Source: Vibrio quintilis (GTDB lineage Bacteria; Pseudomonadota; Gammaproteobacteria; Enterobacterales; Vibrionaceae). From it: DNA of 64,000 bases. Under the pieces are notes generated by a model. It had not been told where the DNA came from. It was given only the letters and a program-made list of their open reading frames with translations, and ran no database searches. Every line of letters starts with the position of its first letter. The stretch's first letter is position 1. The stretch covers positions 1,922,001 to 1,986,000 of the forward strand of contig NZ_AP024897.1 of assembly GCF_024529975.1 (NCBI RefSeq). The letters are read 5' to 3'. Below are positions 8,155 through 17,042 of the stretch, piece after piece. Position numbers and translations under genes: made by a program.

Positions 8155-9837
8155 TTATGTCAGCAAAATCAGTATCGTACCGGCAATAGTCATCAATATA
8201 TTTGCGATAGTGTATGTTCCGGCATATCCGAGGGCTGGAATAGTTGATTTCGCATAGTCATTTACAATATCCATTGCAGGTGCACAGGTTCTGGCACCGA
8301 TGATGGCACCAAATAGCATGGCCCGGTTCATTTTCAGTAAATAAGCGCCAACCAGATAAGCAAACACAACGGGAACAACACTGACCAGGAAGGCAAGACC
8401 GAGTAACTGTACGCCGATTTCAGATAAGTGCTCGAACATGTTCCCCCCGGCACTTAATCCAATACCGACCATGAAAAACATCAGGCCGAGATCTTTGACC
8501 ATATTCAGTGCTCCCTGAGGCACATAGCCGAAAGTCGGGTGGTTTGCTCTGAGGAACCCAAGCATGATACCGGATAATAGCAGCCCGACAGCATTGCCCA
8601 GACCGAAAGAAACCTGTCCGAATTTCATGGTGATCAGGCCGAGCATAATGCCGAAAATGAAAAAGCAGCAAAACGCAAACAGGTCAGCAATCTGGCTGTG
8701 AATTGAGATAAAACCAATTTTATCTGCCAGCCCCTGAACCCGGCTTCTTTCACCGCTCACCTGAAGGACATCACCTTTCGCGAGAAAAATATCGGAATCC
8801 ATTGGCATCTCTATCTGTGCCCGGACAACCCGGTTCAAAAAGCAGCCGAATTCTGACAAATTCAACTCCGACAAACGCTTTCCGGCTATCCCGTCACTCT
8901 TAACAACAATCTCTTCTTCTGTAATTCTCAAATCAAGCAGATTCCGGTCAAAAACTTCCCGTTCGTTACGGAAACTCGGGTCTAATCTGGCATGGCTGTC
9001 CGGGAAACCGACCAATGCAATCTCATCGCCTTCCTGTAAAATAGCATCACCGTCAGGGTGAGCAATAATACCGTTTCTCCGGATCCTTTCTATATAACAG
9101 CCTGTCTGGCGATAGACACCTAACTCACGTAAGTTTCTGCCGTCAATCCAGTCGATTAATTCTTTACCAACTCTGTATGCACGGATGATGGGCAGATAAA
9201 CTTTACGTTGTCCGTTATGCTCCAGACCACGTTCACGGGCAATTTGCTGCGCAGAATCAGACAGGTTCTGTTTTTGTATTCTGGGCAGTAACTTTGCAAA
9301 CATAATCATGCTGATTAAGCCGATCAGATATGCCATCGCATAGCCTACAGAGACATTTTCCAGTATCTGGGAAATATTCATGTCAGCCGGAATTTCAGCA
9401 AGGCCAGAGTTGAGCGCATCCTGTGCACCAACCAGAACCGGTGTGGAGGTGAGTGCACCAGCCATCATCCCGGCGGAAAGTCCATAATCTAATTCGAGGA
9501 ACTGGCTGCCAAAGTAGGTAATCAGATTAGCAATGATCAGAACGACAAGGCTTAATATCAGATAATGCTTGCCATCCCGGAAAAAAATACCAAAGAAGTT
9601 AGGCCCGGCTTCAATACCAACACAGTAAATGAAGAGCATGAAGCCAATCGTAAGTGCTTCAGAATTAAAAGAAAAACCTAAGTGCCCCATGATTAATGAA
9701 GCAATAAGCACACCAATGGAGTTTCCAAGCTGAAAACTGCCGATACGAATTTTACCGATCGCCAGTCCAATGGCTAAGACGACAAAAATAAGAAGGATAG
9801 GGTTTTGTTTTAGCAATAATACAACATCTATATTCAC
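8155..9837 (-). CDS. ybjL: YbjL-like putative transporter (AspT/YidE/YbjL family)
   Basis: This is an inner-membrane protein of the AspT-type antiporter family, 560 residues, close to E. coli YbjL. Two blocks of about five membrane helices flank a central cytoplasmic region of two TrkA-C (RCK_C) domains, roughly residues 210-370, with phrases such as [11 protein letters not shown] and GDVLQVSGE. The conserved end [18 protein letters not shown] is typical. The transported compound is unknown for YbjL; aspartate:alanine exchange is established only for AspT relatives. In E. coli ybjL also neighbours grxA, which supports the assignment. Confidence 0.88.
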   Translation of the reverse strand: MNIDVVLLLKQNPILLIFVVLAIGLAIGKIRIGSFQLGNSIGVLIASLIMGHLGFSFNSEALTIGFMLFIYCVGIEAGPNFFGIFFRDGKHYLILSLVVLIIANLITYFGSQFLELDYGLSAGMMAGALTSTPVLVGAQDALNSGLAEIPADMNISQILENVSVGYAMAYLIGLISMIMFAKLLPRIQKQNLSDSAQQIARERGLEHNGQRKVYLPIIRAYRVGKELIDWIDGRNLRELGVYRQTGCYIERIRRNGIIAHPDGDAILQEGDEIALVGFPDSHARLDPSFRNEREVFDRNLLDLRITEEEIVVKSDGIAGKRLSELNLSEFGCFLNRVVRAQIEMPMDSDIFLAKGDVLQVSGERSRVQGLADKIGFISIHSQIADLFAFCCFFIFGIMLGLITMKFGQVSFGLGNAVGLLLSGIMLGFLRANHPTFGYVPQGALNMVKDLGLMFFMVGIGLSAGGNMFEHLSEIGVQLLGLAFLVSVVPVVFAYLVGAYLLKMNRAMLFGAIIGARTCAPAMDIVNDYAKSTIPALGYAGTYTIANILMTIAGTILILLT

Positions 9838-10035
9838 AGCTAGACTCAGCGCATGTGGGTTAAAGGACGAAAGACGGGGGAAATTGTATATGAATTCAGA
9901 GAAAATATAAGTGAAAATTTTGCAGGATTTTATTCAGATTGATCTCAAGTCCAGAATTTATGAAATAAACCAGCCCGAAAAAATGAATGTGATGATATTT
10001 TATGCAAAAAGGAGCGACATTGATTGAAATCAGTC

Positions 10036-10066
10036 AGACAAAAAAGCCTGTCATAAAAGACAGGCC
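10036..10066 (-). terminator. Intrinsic terminator of grxA
   Basis: GCCTGTC (10046-10052) pairs with GACAGGC (10059-10065), and a T run follows on the minus strand. It lies about 30 bp after the grxA stop. Confidence 0.88.
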
Positions 10067-10097
10067 TGTGAACTCATATCAAGGCTTGATATAGAAA

Positions 10098-10361
10098 CTA
10101 GTCAAACAACCCCAGGTTTTCTTTCGCATAAGCTTCAAACTCTGTACAGCCACCGATATGTTCCTGATCAATAAATATCTGTGGTACTGTTTCAACCGGT
10201 TTACCTACGGTTTTTTCCAAATCTGCTTTACTGATACCTTCAGCCTGAATGTCAACATAACGGAAATTAAAATCATCATGTTTATCTTTTAATACTTCTG
10301 CATGTTCTTTTGCTCTGACACAGAACGGGCAACCCGGGCGACCAAAAATGACTACAAACAT
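10098..10361 (-). CDS. grxA: Glutaredoxin 1 (GrxA)
   Basis: This is a cytosolic dithiol glutaredoxin that uses glutathione to reduce ribonucleotide reductase and protein disulfides. The 87-residue protein has the CPFC active site at Cys11-Cys14 (GRPGCPFCVRAK), the cis-proline TVPQIF segment and the glutathione-binding GGCTEFE. Length and motif position match E. coli GrxA. It is probably transcribed alone, with its own terminator, ahead of ybjL. Confidence 0.97.
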   Translation of the reverse strand: MFVVIFGRPGCPFCVRAKEHAEVLKDKHDDFNFRYVDIQAEGISKADLEKTVGKPVETVPQIFIDQEHIGGCTEFEAYAKENLGLFD

Positions 10362-10366
10362 AACTT

Positions 10367-10616
10367 TCTCCTTGATTTCTTGTTGGGGTAACTATGCCTG
10401 AACTCCATATTGAAATAAAGCGGCATGTACCTTTTGTTTTAATAGTTAAAATCTATGTATTTGGGTGTCCTGAAAATGCGCACATCTGCTCTTTGAGAAC
10501 TGAAATGAAAGGGATGGATGACCTTCTTATTGCACAAAAAAAGATATCGTATTTCTTCTCAGAATAAATTTATCAGAGTACAAAGCACATCATAAACCCG
10601 GAAATACACTGCGACT
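10367..10616. other. Gene-free spacer between grxA and hexR
   Basis: About 250 bases lie between grxA and the palindrome that follows hexR. The grxA promoter must be in its left part, but no clear -10/-35 pair or OxyR-type site can be named. No ORF is supported. Confidence 0.4.
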
Positions 10617-10699
10617 TATATACCCAAACAACCTGAAGATGCAGGGTATAAAATGAAGATACCGGACTAACAAATCTGGTACCTTCAGATTGTTTGAAT
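10617..10699. repeat. Dispersed palindrome, long variant with nested stem
   Basis: The outer arms (ACCCAAACAACCTGAAG and CTTCAGATTGTTTGAAT) match the 8105 and 11859 copies. Here the loop is expanded and holds an inner stem TACCGGA/TCTGGTA. It lies just 3' of hexR and may end or protect that transcript. Confidence 0.75.
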
Positions 10700-10714
10700 C
10701 TTTTAATGATAGGA

Positions 10715-11569
10715 TCAGAATTGAGGGAATTTGTCGTAACGTGAACTTTTTAATGCGTCCTTCACGCGTTTCAGGTTTTCTCTGAAACCTGAACCCCGGC
10801 GGAGTGTAAATCCGGTTGCTAAAACATCAATCACCGTCATCTGAACCACTCTGCTGGCCATGGGCATGTAAACATCAGTATCTTCGGGCACATCCAGACA
10901 AATAGACAATGAGCAAGCCTGATCCAAAGGGGAATCTTTCGCGGTAATCGCGATGACCGTTGCGCCATATTGCTGTGCTAACTCTGCGATTTCAATCAGA
11001 CTCTTGGTTCTTCCTGTATGAGAAATAAGCACAACCACATCATTATCAGTACAGTTAATACAACTCATTCTCTGCATGACAACGTCTTCAAAACAGGTGA
11101 TCGGAATATTAAAGCGGATGAATTTGTTTTGTGCATCTCTGGCAACAGATGACGATGCACCTAAGCCAAAAAATGAGATTCGCTTTGCCTGTGTCAGTAA
11201 GTCAACTGCGCGATTAATCTGTGTTGGTTCGATACTGTTTTTTGCAATATCCAGACACGCCATCGTTGATTCGAAAATTTTATGGGTATAAGCATCAGGC
11301 CCGTCATCTTCTTCCACATTTCGGTTTACATAAGGCGTACCATTCGCGAGACTTTGCGCAAGATGAAGCTTAAAGTCAGGGAAACCTTTCGTATCTAACC
11401 GCCGACAAAACCGGTTAACCGTAGGCTCACTGACATCAGCCATTCTTGCCAGTGTGGCAATGCTGGAGTGAATCGCAGTTTGTGGCGAAGCCATGATGAC
11501 TTCAGCCACTTTACGTTCAGATTTGCTGAAATTTTCCAGATTTTTTTGAATTTTTTCTAATGTATTCAT
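10715..11569 (-). CDS. hexR: HexR, RpiR-family regulator of central carbon metabolism
   Basis: HexR is a DNA-binding regulator of Entner-Doudoroff and glycolytic genes, classically responsive to 2-keto-3-deoxy-6-phosphogluconate. The 284-residue protein has an N-terminal RpiR helix-turn-helix (residues 1-77; LARMADVSEPTVNRFCRRL) and a C-terminal SIS sugar-phosphate domain from about residue 120 (ISFFGLGASSSVARDAQNKF, VVLISHTGRTKSLIE). It is transcribed alone. A KDPG-type effector is known for the family and not shown here. Confidence 0.93.
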   Translation of the reverse strand: MNTLEKIQKNLENFSKSERKVAEVIMASPQTAIHSSIATLARMADVSEPTVNRFCRRLDTKGFPDFKLHLAQSLANGTPYVNRNVEEDDGPDAYTHKIFESTMACLDIAKNSIEPTQINRAVDLLTQAKRISFFGLGASSSVARDAQNKFIRFNIPITCFEDVVMQRMSCINCTDNDVVVLISHTGRTKSLIEIAELAQQYGATVIAITAKDSPLDQACSLSICLDVPEDTDVYMPMASRVVQMTVIDVLATGFTLRRGSGFRENLKRVKDALKSSRYDKFPQF

Positions 11570-11858
11570 AGTGTCACGCGGAAAAAGGGAACAAATTACA
11601 CACTGGGTCTCAAAAAACGGATTACTTTATGTAAAGACCTTGTGAACCAAAAATTTGTAACGAAGTGCTTAAAAACAAGAGTATAAACGGAAGCACTCTC
11701 AACCCCGTAGCTTTTCAGATCATCAAATGATGAGAATATGACAAACCTCAAACTAAATTTCATTTTCATTTCATTTTTTGTGTAAGTTTTATACGAAATG
11801 CGTTTTTTTTATATAAACCATTTTTTATTTACCGTAATTCAGAAATAAAGTTTCAGTT
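11570..11858. other. AT-rich hexR upstream region, no gene
   Basis: This region lies between the 5' end of hexR and the palindrome at the 3' end of panP, and is AT-rich towards its right part. It should hold the hexR promoter. TGTAAGTTTTATACGA near 11780 loosely resembles a HexR half-site, but the match is too weak to call. No ORF is supported. Confidence 0.4.
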
Positions 11859-11905
11859 TATACCCAAGCAACCTGAACCCTGCATCTTCAGGTTGTTTGG
11901 GTATA
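11859..11905. repeat. Dispersed Vibrio-type palindrome, full copy
   Basis: TATACCCAAGCAACCTGAA pairs with TTCAGGTTGTTTGGGTATA around CCCTGCATC. It is the most symmetrical copy in the window and lies 45 bp 3' of panP. Confidence 0.88.
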
Positions 11906-11950
11906 TCTTGCACATGCATTGGTTTTGATGACGCAATATTCACTGTGCTT

Positions 11951-13579
11951 TCAGCCGGACAGTTCTTTTAATAACGAGGTAGCCAGCGATGCAATCTGCC
12001 GCTGCTCTTCGAGAACATCGTGCAGAATTTCTTTTGATGTGAGCGGGTTTGCGAGAACGACCCGAAAGACAATGGTATCCATGCCATCAAGTTGACCAGG
12101 GTTTAACTGAGTTCTTGAAACAAATGACTTCCCGGATTCACGCTGTTTTTTCTGAATATATTTTGTCAGTTCATTCAATGTCTGATTGAGTTCCTGCCGT
12201 TTTTCTTCAGTCGCATCTTTTAAGGCTTGACGGACAGGTTCAGGTATATAGCGATAAGTCAGGATACACAACTCCGGTTCGGTGATCAGTTCGAAGTCAG
12301 GCTGAGACTGAATCAGCTCAGCAAAGTATTTTGCTTTTGCAATACTTTCATCAATGAGTAAGCCGTAACCGGCCCGGCTGATAATGTGCATGCAGGCATA
12401 CAGCAGAAAAGCCATTCCGGATCTCGACCCTTCTAAAGTTCTGCAGCCAAGATCTTTTGAACCTTCTCTCAATATATATTGCGCATGATGTTCAATGGCC
12501 TGTGTTGCTCCGGCATTTTTAAATAACACCATACCGGCACCCATTGGGAGATAAAGCTGTTTATGGGCATCAATCGTAACCGAATCCGCTTTTTCAATCC
12601 CTTTCAGTAAATGCTGATGTTGTTTCGACATCAGCACCGCACCACCCCAGGCTGCATCGACATGAAAATGGCAGTCTTCCTGACGGCAAATTTCTGCGAT
12701 GTCATCGAGTGGATCGACATTTCCTGTCTCTGTCGTACCTGCCACACCAATGATGGCAAATGGCTTAATGTTATGTTGTTTTAACCGGGAAATGGTCGCT
12801 TTTAACGCATCAGGTTTGATTCTGTTGTTCTGATCTGTCGGGACGGAGATAAGGCCTTCCTGCCCGATGCCTAATAAATCAGCGGCTTTTTTCAGTGAGT
12901 AATGACCACGTTCAGAAACCAGAATGGCCAGACCTTCATAGCCGTAATGTTTCATTGCCCGGAACAGTCCTTCCTGCTCAACACCTTTGAAATGACCATC
13001 AGCCTTCAGCACATTATTTCTTGCAACCCATAAAGCAGTAAGATTGGCAATGGTGCCACCGGAACAGAATGCACCGAGAGAGTGGTGAGCGCTGTGCATG
13101 TATTGTGAGTAGAAATGGTCTTCTTCATGATAAACCAGACGATGCAGCATCCCGAGAACCTGCCTTTCTAAGGGCGTGAAGACTTTCGATGTCTCGATTT
13201 TTACCAGGTTTTGATTTAATGCGATCATCAGTTTTGACAGCGGCATTAAAAAATAGGGGAGTGCTGAAGTCATATGACCGATGAAGCCCGGCGATGACGT
13301 ATGCACGGACTGAGAGACAACGGTATCCAGCAGGTGCTGAGTATGATCGGAAACAAATTCAGGCTGGTCAGGGATATGTGATGAGAGAAAGTCCTGTTCA
13401 ATGTCTTTCAGGGGGCGTTCTTCGGTCACAATATGATTACGCAGGAATTCATTCAGATTTCTTGAAAGCTCTTCTTCTATTTTCGTGAGCGTTGAATTTT
13501 GTCCTTCCGGTACGGTAAAAATCCGGAGCAGGTTGTCAAAATTAGCGTCTGCGGTTTTTATCTTGCCTGAAGAGTTCAT
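11951..13579 (-). CDS. panP: PanP, PLP-dependent aspartate 1-decarboxylase
   Basis: This is a group II PLP decarboxylase. In Vibrio the PanP enzyme makes beta-alanine from aspartate for pantothenate and CoA synthesis, replacing PanD. The 542-residue protein carries SGGTIANLTALWVARN (cofactor phosphate region), HVDAAWGG with the pyridine-binding Asp308, and the Schiff-base Lys340 in DAHKQLYLP. An alternative reading as a glutamate or other L-amino-acid decarboxylase is possible, but the Vibrio context favours PanP. It is monocistronic, with a palindrome at its 3' end. Confidence 0.85.
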   Translation of the reverse strand: MNSSGKIKTADANFDNLLRIFTVPEGQNSTLTKIEEELSRNLNEFLRNHIVTEERPLKDIEQDFLSSHIPDQPEFVSDHTQHLLDTVVSQSVHTSSPGFIGHMTSALPYFLMPLSKLMIALNQNLVKIETSKVFTPLERQVLGMLHRLVYHEEDHFYSQYMHSAHHSLGAFCSGGTIANLTALWVARNNVLKADGHFKGVEQEGLFRAMKHYGYEGLAILVSERGHYSLKKAADLLGIGQEGLISVPTDQNNRIKPDALKATISRLKQHNIKPFAIIGVAGTTETGNVDPLDDIAEICRQEDCHFHVDAAWGGAVLMSKQHQHLLKGIEKADSVTIDAHKQLYLPMGAGMVLFKNAGATQAIEHHAQYILREGSKDLGCRTLEGSRSGMAFLLYACMHIISRAGYGLLIDESIAKAKYFAELIQSQPDFELITEPELCILTYRYIPEPVRQALKDATEEKRQELNQTLNELTKYIQKKQRESGKSFVSRTQLNPGQLDGMDTIVFRVVLANPLTSKEILHDVLEEQRQIASLATSLLKELSG

Positions 13580-13698
13580 GTGATTGTTCAGCTAATAACT
13601 ATCTGTGGATAATGACGGGACAATCTAAACGAAAATGGAATGAATGTCTCGTGTTAATTCCATAGCTTTACGTCAGTTATGCAGCCTTGTGTTGTGAC

Positions 13699-13744
13699 GG
13701 CTGAAACATAGTCAACGTAAAACTAAGTCTCTGATGTTTCAGCC
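13699..13744 (-). terminator. Long-armed hairpin 3' of the HDOD gene
   Basis: GGCTGAAACAT (13699-13709) and ATGTTTCAGCC (13734-13744) are perfect 11-bp inverted repeats with a 24-nt loop. They end 5 bp from the HDOD gene stop. There is no T run, so this may be an RNA-stability structure or a factor-dependent end rather than an intrinsic terminator. Confidence 0.45.
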
Positions 13745-13748
13745 GGAA

Positions 13749-14678
13749 TTAAAATCCTGAAGAATGAATAATGGAGCTGATTTGTGTATTAAATTCCGAG
13801 TCAGATAAGTTACTGAGCTGATAAAGAACTTCGGCTCCGGTGGTATTGATTTCTACTTCATGATCGTCGAGCTCTGAATCCTGATTTCTGAATAACAACA
13901 AGTGATAAGCAATTTTAGCGATATCAAGGTAAGAGACATCATGAGATTTATCCGAAACTTCTTTATTCGTCGCAACGGACAGATAATCGTTATCAAATCC
14001 CCAGGTTTTCAAGACATAATAGCTGGTGCGATCACAACGCGATTCAAAAATACGCATGGCCAGATTATGTTCCAGGTAGTTTCCCTGCTCCAGATAATTA
14101 TGGTACTCATTCAGTAAACAGAACAAACCAATATCAGCCAGCAACCCCACCAGTAACGCCTTATCGTGCTCCAGATAGGCATATGTTTCGGGATCTATGT
14201 CCTGAAAAGATTTGATGACCAGCACCATTGCAGCGCATAACTTACGGGAATTAGTCGCACTTTGACGAAGAATTTGGACACATTCGTCTCTGAGATGAAC
14301 TGAATACTTGAGTTGCTTAATTGCCTGAGCCGTCACAATGTCCCTGACTCTGTAGATACCGAGTCTGGACACCGCTGTATTGATATCACTATATGTAATA
14401 CCTCTGGAATTAAAAATGACTGAGTTTGCTACACGCAGAACAACAGCAGTTAAGCTCGGATCATTGATTAAACTATCTGCAACATCCGCGATGGTTGTTG
14501 ACTCTTCCAGACAGAGTTTTTGAATGTCCAGTACGACATGTGGTATTGGGGGCAGCTCAAACTTACCACTTTGAATCGAAGATTCAACCATTTGAGCAAA
14601 TTCTGTCTCAACGGCTTGAAATAATTCTTGTTGGTCAGTCGGCAACCAAAAAAAGGATACATGGTTCATAGTCGTCAT
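13749..14678 (-). CDS. HDOD domain-containing signalling protein
   Basis: The 309-residue protein contains an HDOD domain from about residue 40 to 240, with the opening typical of the family: FELPPIPHVVLDIQKL, then INDPSLTAVVLRVANSV. HDOD domains resemble HD phosphohydrolases but usually lack the metal site, and act as regulatory scaffolds in motility, c-di-GMP or competence signalling. The C-terminal 60 residues match nothing I recognise. The start is uncertain; a second ATG nine bases downstream is equally weak in ribosome site. It is divergent from a TfoX-family gene. Confidence 0.85.
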   Translation of the reverse strand: MTTMNHVSFFWLPTDQQELFQAVETEFAQMVESSIQSGKFELPPIPHVVLDIQKLCLEESTTIADVADSLINDPSLTAVVLRVANSVIFNSRGITYSDINTAVSRLGIYRVRDIVTAQAIKQLKYSVHLRDECVQILRQSATNSRKLCAAMVLVIKSFQDIDPETYAYLEHDKALLVGLLADIGLFCLLNEYHNYLEQGNYLEHNLAMRIFESRCDRTSYYVLKTWGFDNDYLSVATNKEVSDKSHDVSYLDIAKIAYHLLLFRNQDSELDDHEVEINTTGAEVLYQLSNLSDSEFNTQISSIIHSSGF

Positions 14679-15004
14679 ATTTAGTGTTTGTTATAGCAAT
14701 TGTAGTTCATCTATCAGTTGCACGTATGGTAGCAAATAATATCAGTATCTACGCCAATTAATTGGCACCAGTCTTAAATTGAGAAGACACACGCAGAAAT
14801 GCCATTCAAAATAACTGATATGCTGTTTGATGGATAGTGTCTCACATCGTATACAGACATGTTTCAAGTCGTTTAGTTATATTCCGGCACAAATACAATC
14901 AAGTCGTTGTTCAGCTTATTTTTTCATATAAGGAATAAGAATTGAATCCATTTACAACGTCAGCCTGAATTTTTAAAGAGGAATGATAACATGAGGCTCG
15001 CTAT
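14679..15004. other. Divergent promoter region, HDOD gene/TfoX-family gene
   Basis: These 326 bases must hold two outward promoters. I looked for the c-di-GMP-I (GEMM) riboswitch known upstream of V. cholerae tfoY and its hallmark segments are absent. The main structured item is the palindrome at 14753-14766. Confidence 0.4.
14753..14766. promoter_or_regulatory. Perfect 14-bp palindrome, possible operator
   Basis: GCCAATTAATTGGC is a perfect dyad in the middle of the divergent intergenic region. No regulator is assigned. Confidence 0.3.
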
Positions 15005-15008
15005 ATGA
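14991..15008 (+). other. Five-codon leader ORF overlapping the TfoX-family start
   Basis: ATG at 14991 lies ten bases after AAAGAGG and encodes MRLAI before a TGA that overlaps the ATG of the next gene. This could couple translation of the regulator to a minicistron. It may also be accidental. Confidence 0.3.
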
Positions 15009-15634
15009 TAGCAACAAAATTTTTTGATTACCTGTTAAAAAGAGAAAAATTTGACACTAAATCGATCTTTGGTGACATCGGTGTATTTTGTCAGGGGGCA
15101 ATGTTTGCGTTGGTTAATTCCGATTATATTTATATCAGAGGGGGAGGTGAGCTCGATCATTTGCTCCATAATATGGGGTATTCAGGAAAGTATGTGCTGG
15201 TGAAAAAGCAAAGTACGGTCAAGGTTAATTATTATAATATTACCGACTTATTCTTGTCCGGTGCGCCGGAATTTGAACAAATTGTGGAAAAATCAAAGCA
15301 GTATGCGCTGGAGCAGAAGCATCAGAGAAAGCTACCTGAGAATAAGCGCCTGCGGGATTTGCCAAACCTTCATTTAACGATTGAACGCATGTTGAAAAAG
15401 TCGGGCATCCCTGATGTCACAACTTTCTATAAGCTGGGGGCAGTGCAATGTTATGTCAAAGTAAGACAGACTTATGGTCATTCTGTAGAAATAAAAATGC
15501 TTTGGAAATTTGCCGGCGCGATTGAAGGGATATATTGGGAGTTAATTCGAGAGCCAAGAAAACAGCAACTCCTTCTGGCATATGAAGCTGTTACTCAGGC
15601 AGCAAAGAATTATCAAAGAGAAAAACTGACATAA
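15005..15634 (+). CDS. TfoX/Sxy-family competence regulator, TfoY-like
   Basis: The family comprises Sxy/TfoX co-activators that work with CRP on competence promoters, and TfoY, which controls motility and type VI secretion in vibrios. The 209-residue protein has the TfoX N-terminal domain (SIFGDIGVFCQGAMFALVNS, about residues 20-100). The C-terminal domain follows with LPNLHLTIERMLKKSGIPD and WKFAGAIEGIYWELI. It diverges from the canonical FGGFG motif, so I favour a TfoY-like paralogue but cannot settle it. The ATG has a suboptimal ribosome site and overlaps a five-codon leader. Confidence 0.8.
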   Translation: MIATKFFDYLLKREKFDTKSIFGDIGVFCQGAMFALVNSDYIYIRGGGELDHLLHNMGYSGKYVLVKKQSTVKVNYYNITDLFLSGAPEFEQIVEKSKQYALEQKHQRKLPENKRLRDLPNLHLTIERMLKKSGIPDVTTFYKLGAVQCYVKVRQTYGHSVEIKMLWKFAGAIEGIYWELIREPRKQQLLLAYEAVTQAAKNYQREKLT

Positions 15635-15660
15635 AAACACAACACAGCAACACAAAATAA

Positions 15661-15686
15661 ATAGCCAGGTCAGAGGACTTGGCTAT
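15661..15686. terminator. Bidirectional terminator between convergent genes
   Basis: ATAGCCAGGTC pairs with GACTTGGCTAT (11 pairs, one wobble) between the TfoX-family gene and the outer-membrane protein gene. Flanks are AT-rich rather than pure T runs. Confidence 0.65.
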
Positions 15687-15708
15687 AAAAATTAAATAAA
15701 CGATAAAA

Positions 15709-16260
15709 TTAATATTTGAAACGCGCAGTCAGCATGACCTGATCATCATAATTATCATTTAAACGTGCTTCAGCACCAACGGAAAACAACTCAGTGGAAT
15801 GGAATCTCGCATAAACAGAACCAATCCAGTCATTGTTATTGTCCAAGGTCAGATATCCCGCTTTACCGCCAACTTCAAGTTGTGGTCCCAGCCACTGACG
15901 CACGCCCAAAGTTAATTCCATGCCTGTATCACTGTTATTTGAGTGCTCAGGTTCAATCATACGAAACAGCATTTCCCCGGTGAAATCCGCCCAGTTATTT
16001 GCCGGTGCATGAAAGCCCAGACCTGCTGACAGATCATAATCACCACTTAGTTTTGAATCGATCCGTCCAATCATATGCGCATTCGGGTGAATGGACATAC
16101 TGAGTTTTGCACCATACGTTGTCGGACTTAAACCAATACGGGCTTCATAATAGTCGTAACTAAAGTTACTCATCACAGAGGGATCATTTGGATCCGGAGC
16201 CGCTGCCTGAGAGTAACCAGATGCAAGTAACAACGCTGTTACACCAATAATTTTACGCAT
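15709..16260 (-). CDS. Small outer-membrane beta-barrel protein, hypothetical
   Basis: The 183-residue protein has a signal peptide (MRKIIGVTALLLASGYSQAAA). Alternating hydrophobic/polar strands follow, such as MELTLGVRQWLGPQLEVGGKAGYL and VGAEARLNDN. It ends in an aromatic residue (ARFKY), the usual signature for barrel insertion by the BAM complex. The strand count suggests an 8-stranded barrel. I do not recognise a named family. It is convergent with the TfoX-family gene and stands alone. The start follows AAGG at a good distance. Confidence 0.7.
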   Translation of the reverse strand: MRKIIGVTALLLASGYSQAAAPDPNDPSVMSNFSYDYYEARIGLSPTTYGAKLSMSIHPNAHMIGRIDSKLSGDYDLSAGLGFHAPANNWADFTGEMLFRMIEPEHSNNSDTGMELTLGVRQWLGPQLEVGGKAGYLTLDNNNDWIGSVYARFHSTELFSVGAEARLNDNYDDQVMLTARFKY

Positions 16261-16465
16261 AGTTAAACCTTGTGATTTTAAATTCTGACTAAAGGGGAGT
16301 TTGTTATTCCACCATTCATTCCATGATCAAAAACATTTTCTATTTGCTCGCAGGCATCCACCCGGAAAGCGTCATGCTTTTGTCGAGTATAAACAGATAA
16401 AGCAAATATAATGCCATTTTAGAGAAAGAAAAAGGTTAAATTGTATACTTTACCACCACTTATAA

Positions 16466-16485
16466 CGGGGGCTGATTTACCCCCA
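16466..16485 (-). terminator. GC hairpin 3' of the response regulator gene
   Basis: GGGGG and CCCCC flank the loop CTGATTTA just after the response-regulator stop. There is no T run, so termination is uncertain. Confidence 0.4.
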
Positions 16486-16500
16486 GATCCGGTGAGATGA

Positions 16501-17001
16501 TTACTCGCCAAAATCATGACGGTGTTTTGAGATTGCAGAAAGAATTTCCCCGGTATTTAATATCGGCATCCATCCGGTCAAATCTGACTCGTTTTTAATC
16601 ATATACTGCGTGAGCTGGTTTTTGACCACTTCCCTTAACTGGTCTCCCTGCCAGGGTTTACTGATATAAAAATCCAGGCATGCGTGATTAATTGCTTCTA
16701 CGGTATCATCCAGGCCCGCCTGACCGGTTAATAAAACCTTTCTGCTGTTTAATGTCGGGGCGTGCTGATTTAATTCAATCAAAAACTCAATCCCGGTTTG
16801 CTCCGGCATGATATGGTCACATAAAATAAGCGCCAGTTTTATCCCCTGTTGCTCGTATTCAGCGATGACTTCTCTTGCTTCAGAGACGGACTCTGCGGCT
16901 TCAAGTGTGAAATGTTCTTCGAAAATATCCAAATCTTGTGACACACTGTCGAGAATTTCTCTTTCATCGTCAACGCAGAGAATTAAGTAACGTTGATTCA
17001 T
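16501..17001 (-). CDS. Stand-alone response regulator
   Basis: The 166-residue protein is essentially one receiver domain. It has the acidic pair at Asp11-Asp12 (LCVDDE), the phospho-acceptor Asp62 (ILCDHIMPEQTG), the switch Thr (LLTGQAG) and the conserved Lys (YISKPW). After about residue 130 there is only a short tail with no output domain, so it probably acts by protein interaction or as a phosphate sink. The kinase gene is 41 bp upstream on the same strand, which suggests a two-component operon. Confidence 0.92.
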   Translation of the reverse strand: MNQRYLILCVDDEREILDSVSQDLDIFEEHFTLEAAESVSEAREVIAEYEQQGIKLALILCDHIMPEQTGIEFLIELNQHAPTLNSRKVLLTGQAGLDDTVEAINHACLDFYISKPWQGDQLREVVKNQLTQYMIKNESDLTGWMPILNTGEILSAISKHRHDFGE

Positions 17002-17042
17002 AGGTTCTCTCCTGATTGGTTAGCCGTACCTGATTGATGAAC

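Noticed and set aside
14679..15004. Possible c-di-GMP-I riboswitch before the TfoX-family gene
   Set aside because: The conserved core and tetraloop-receptor segments of GEMM-I could not be found.
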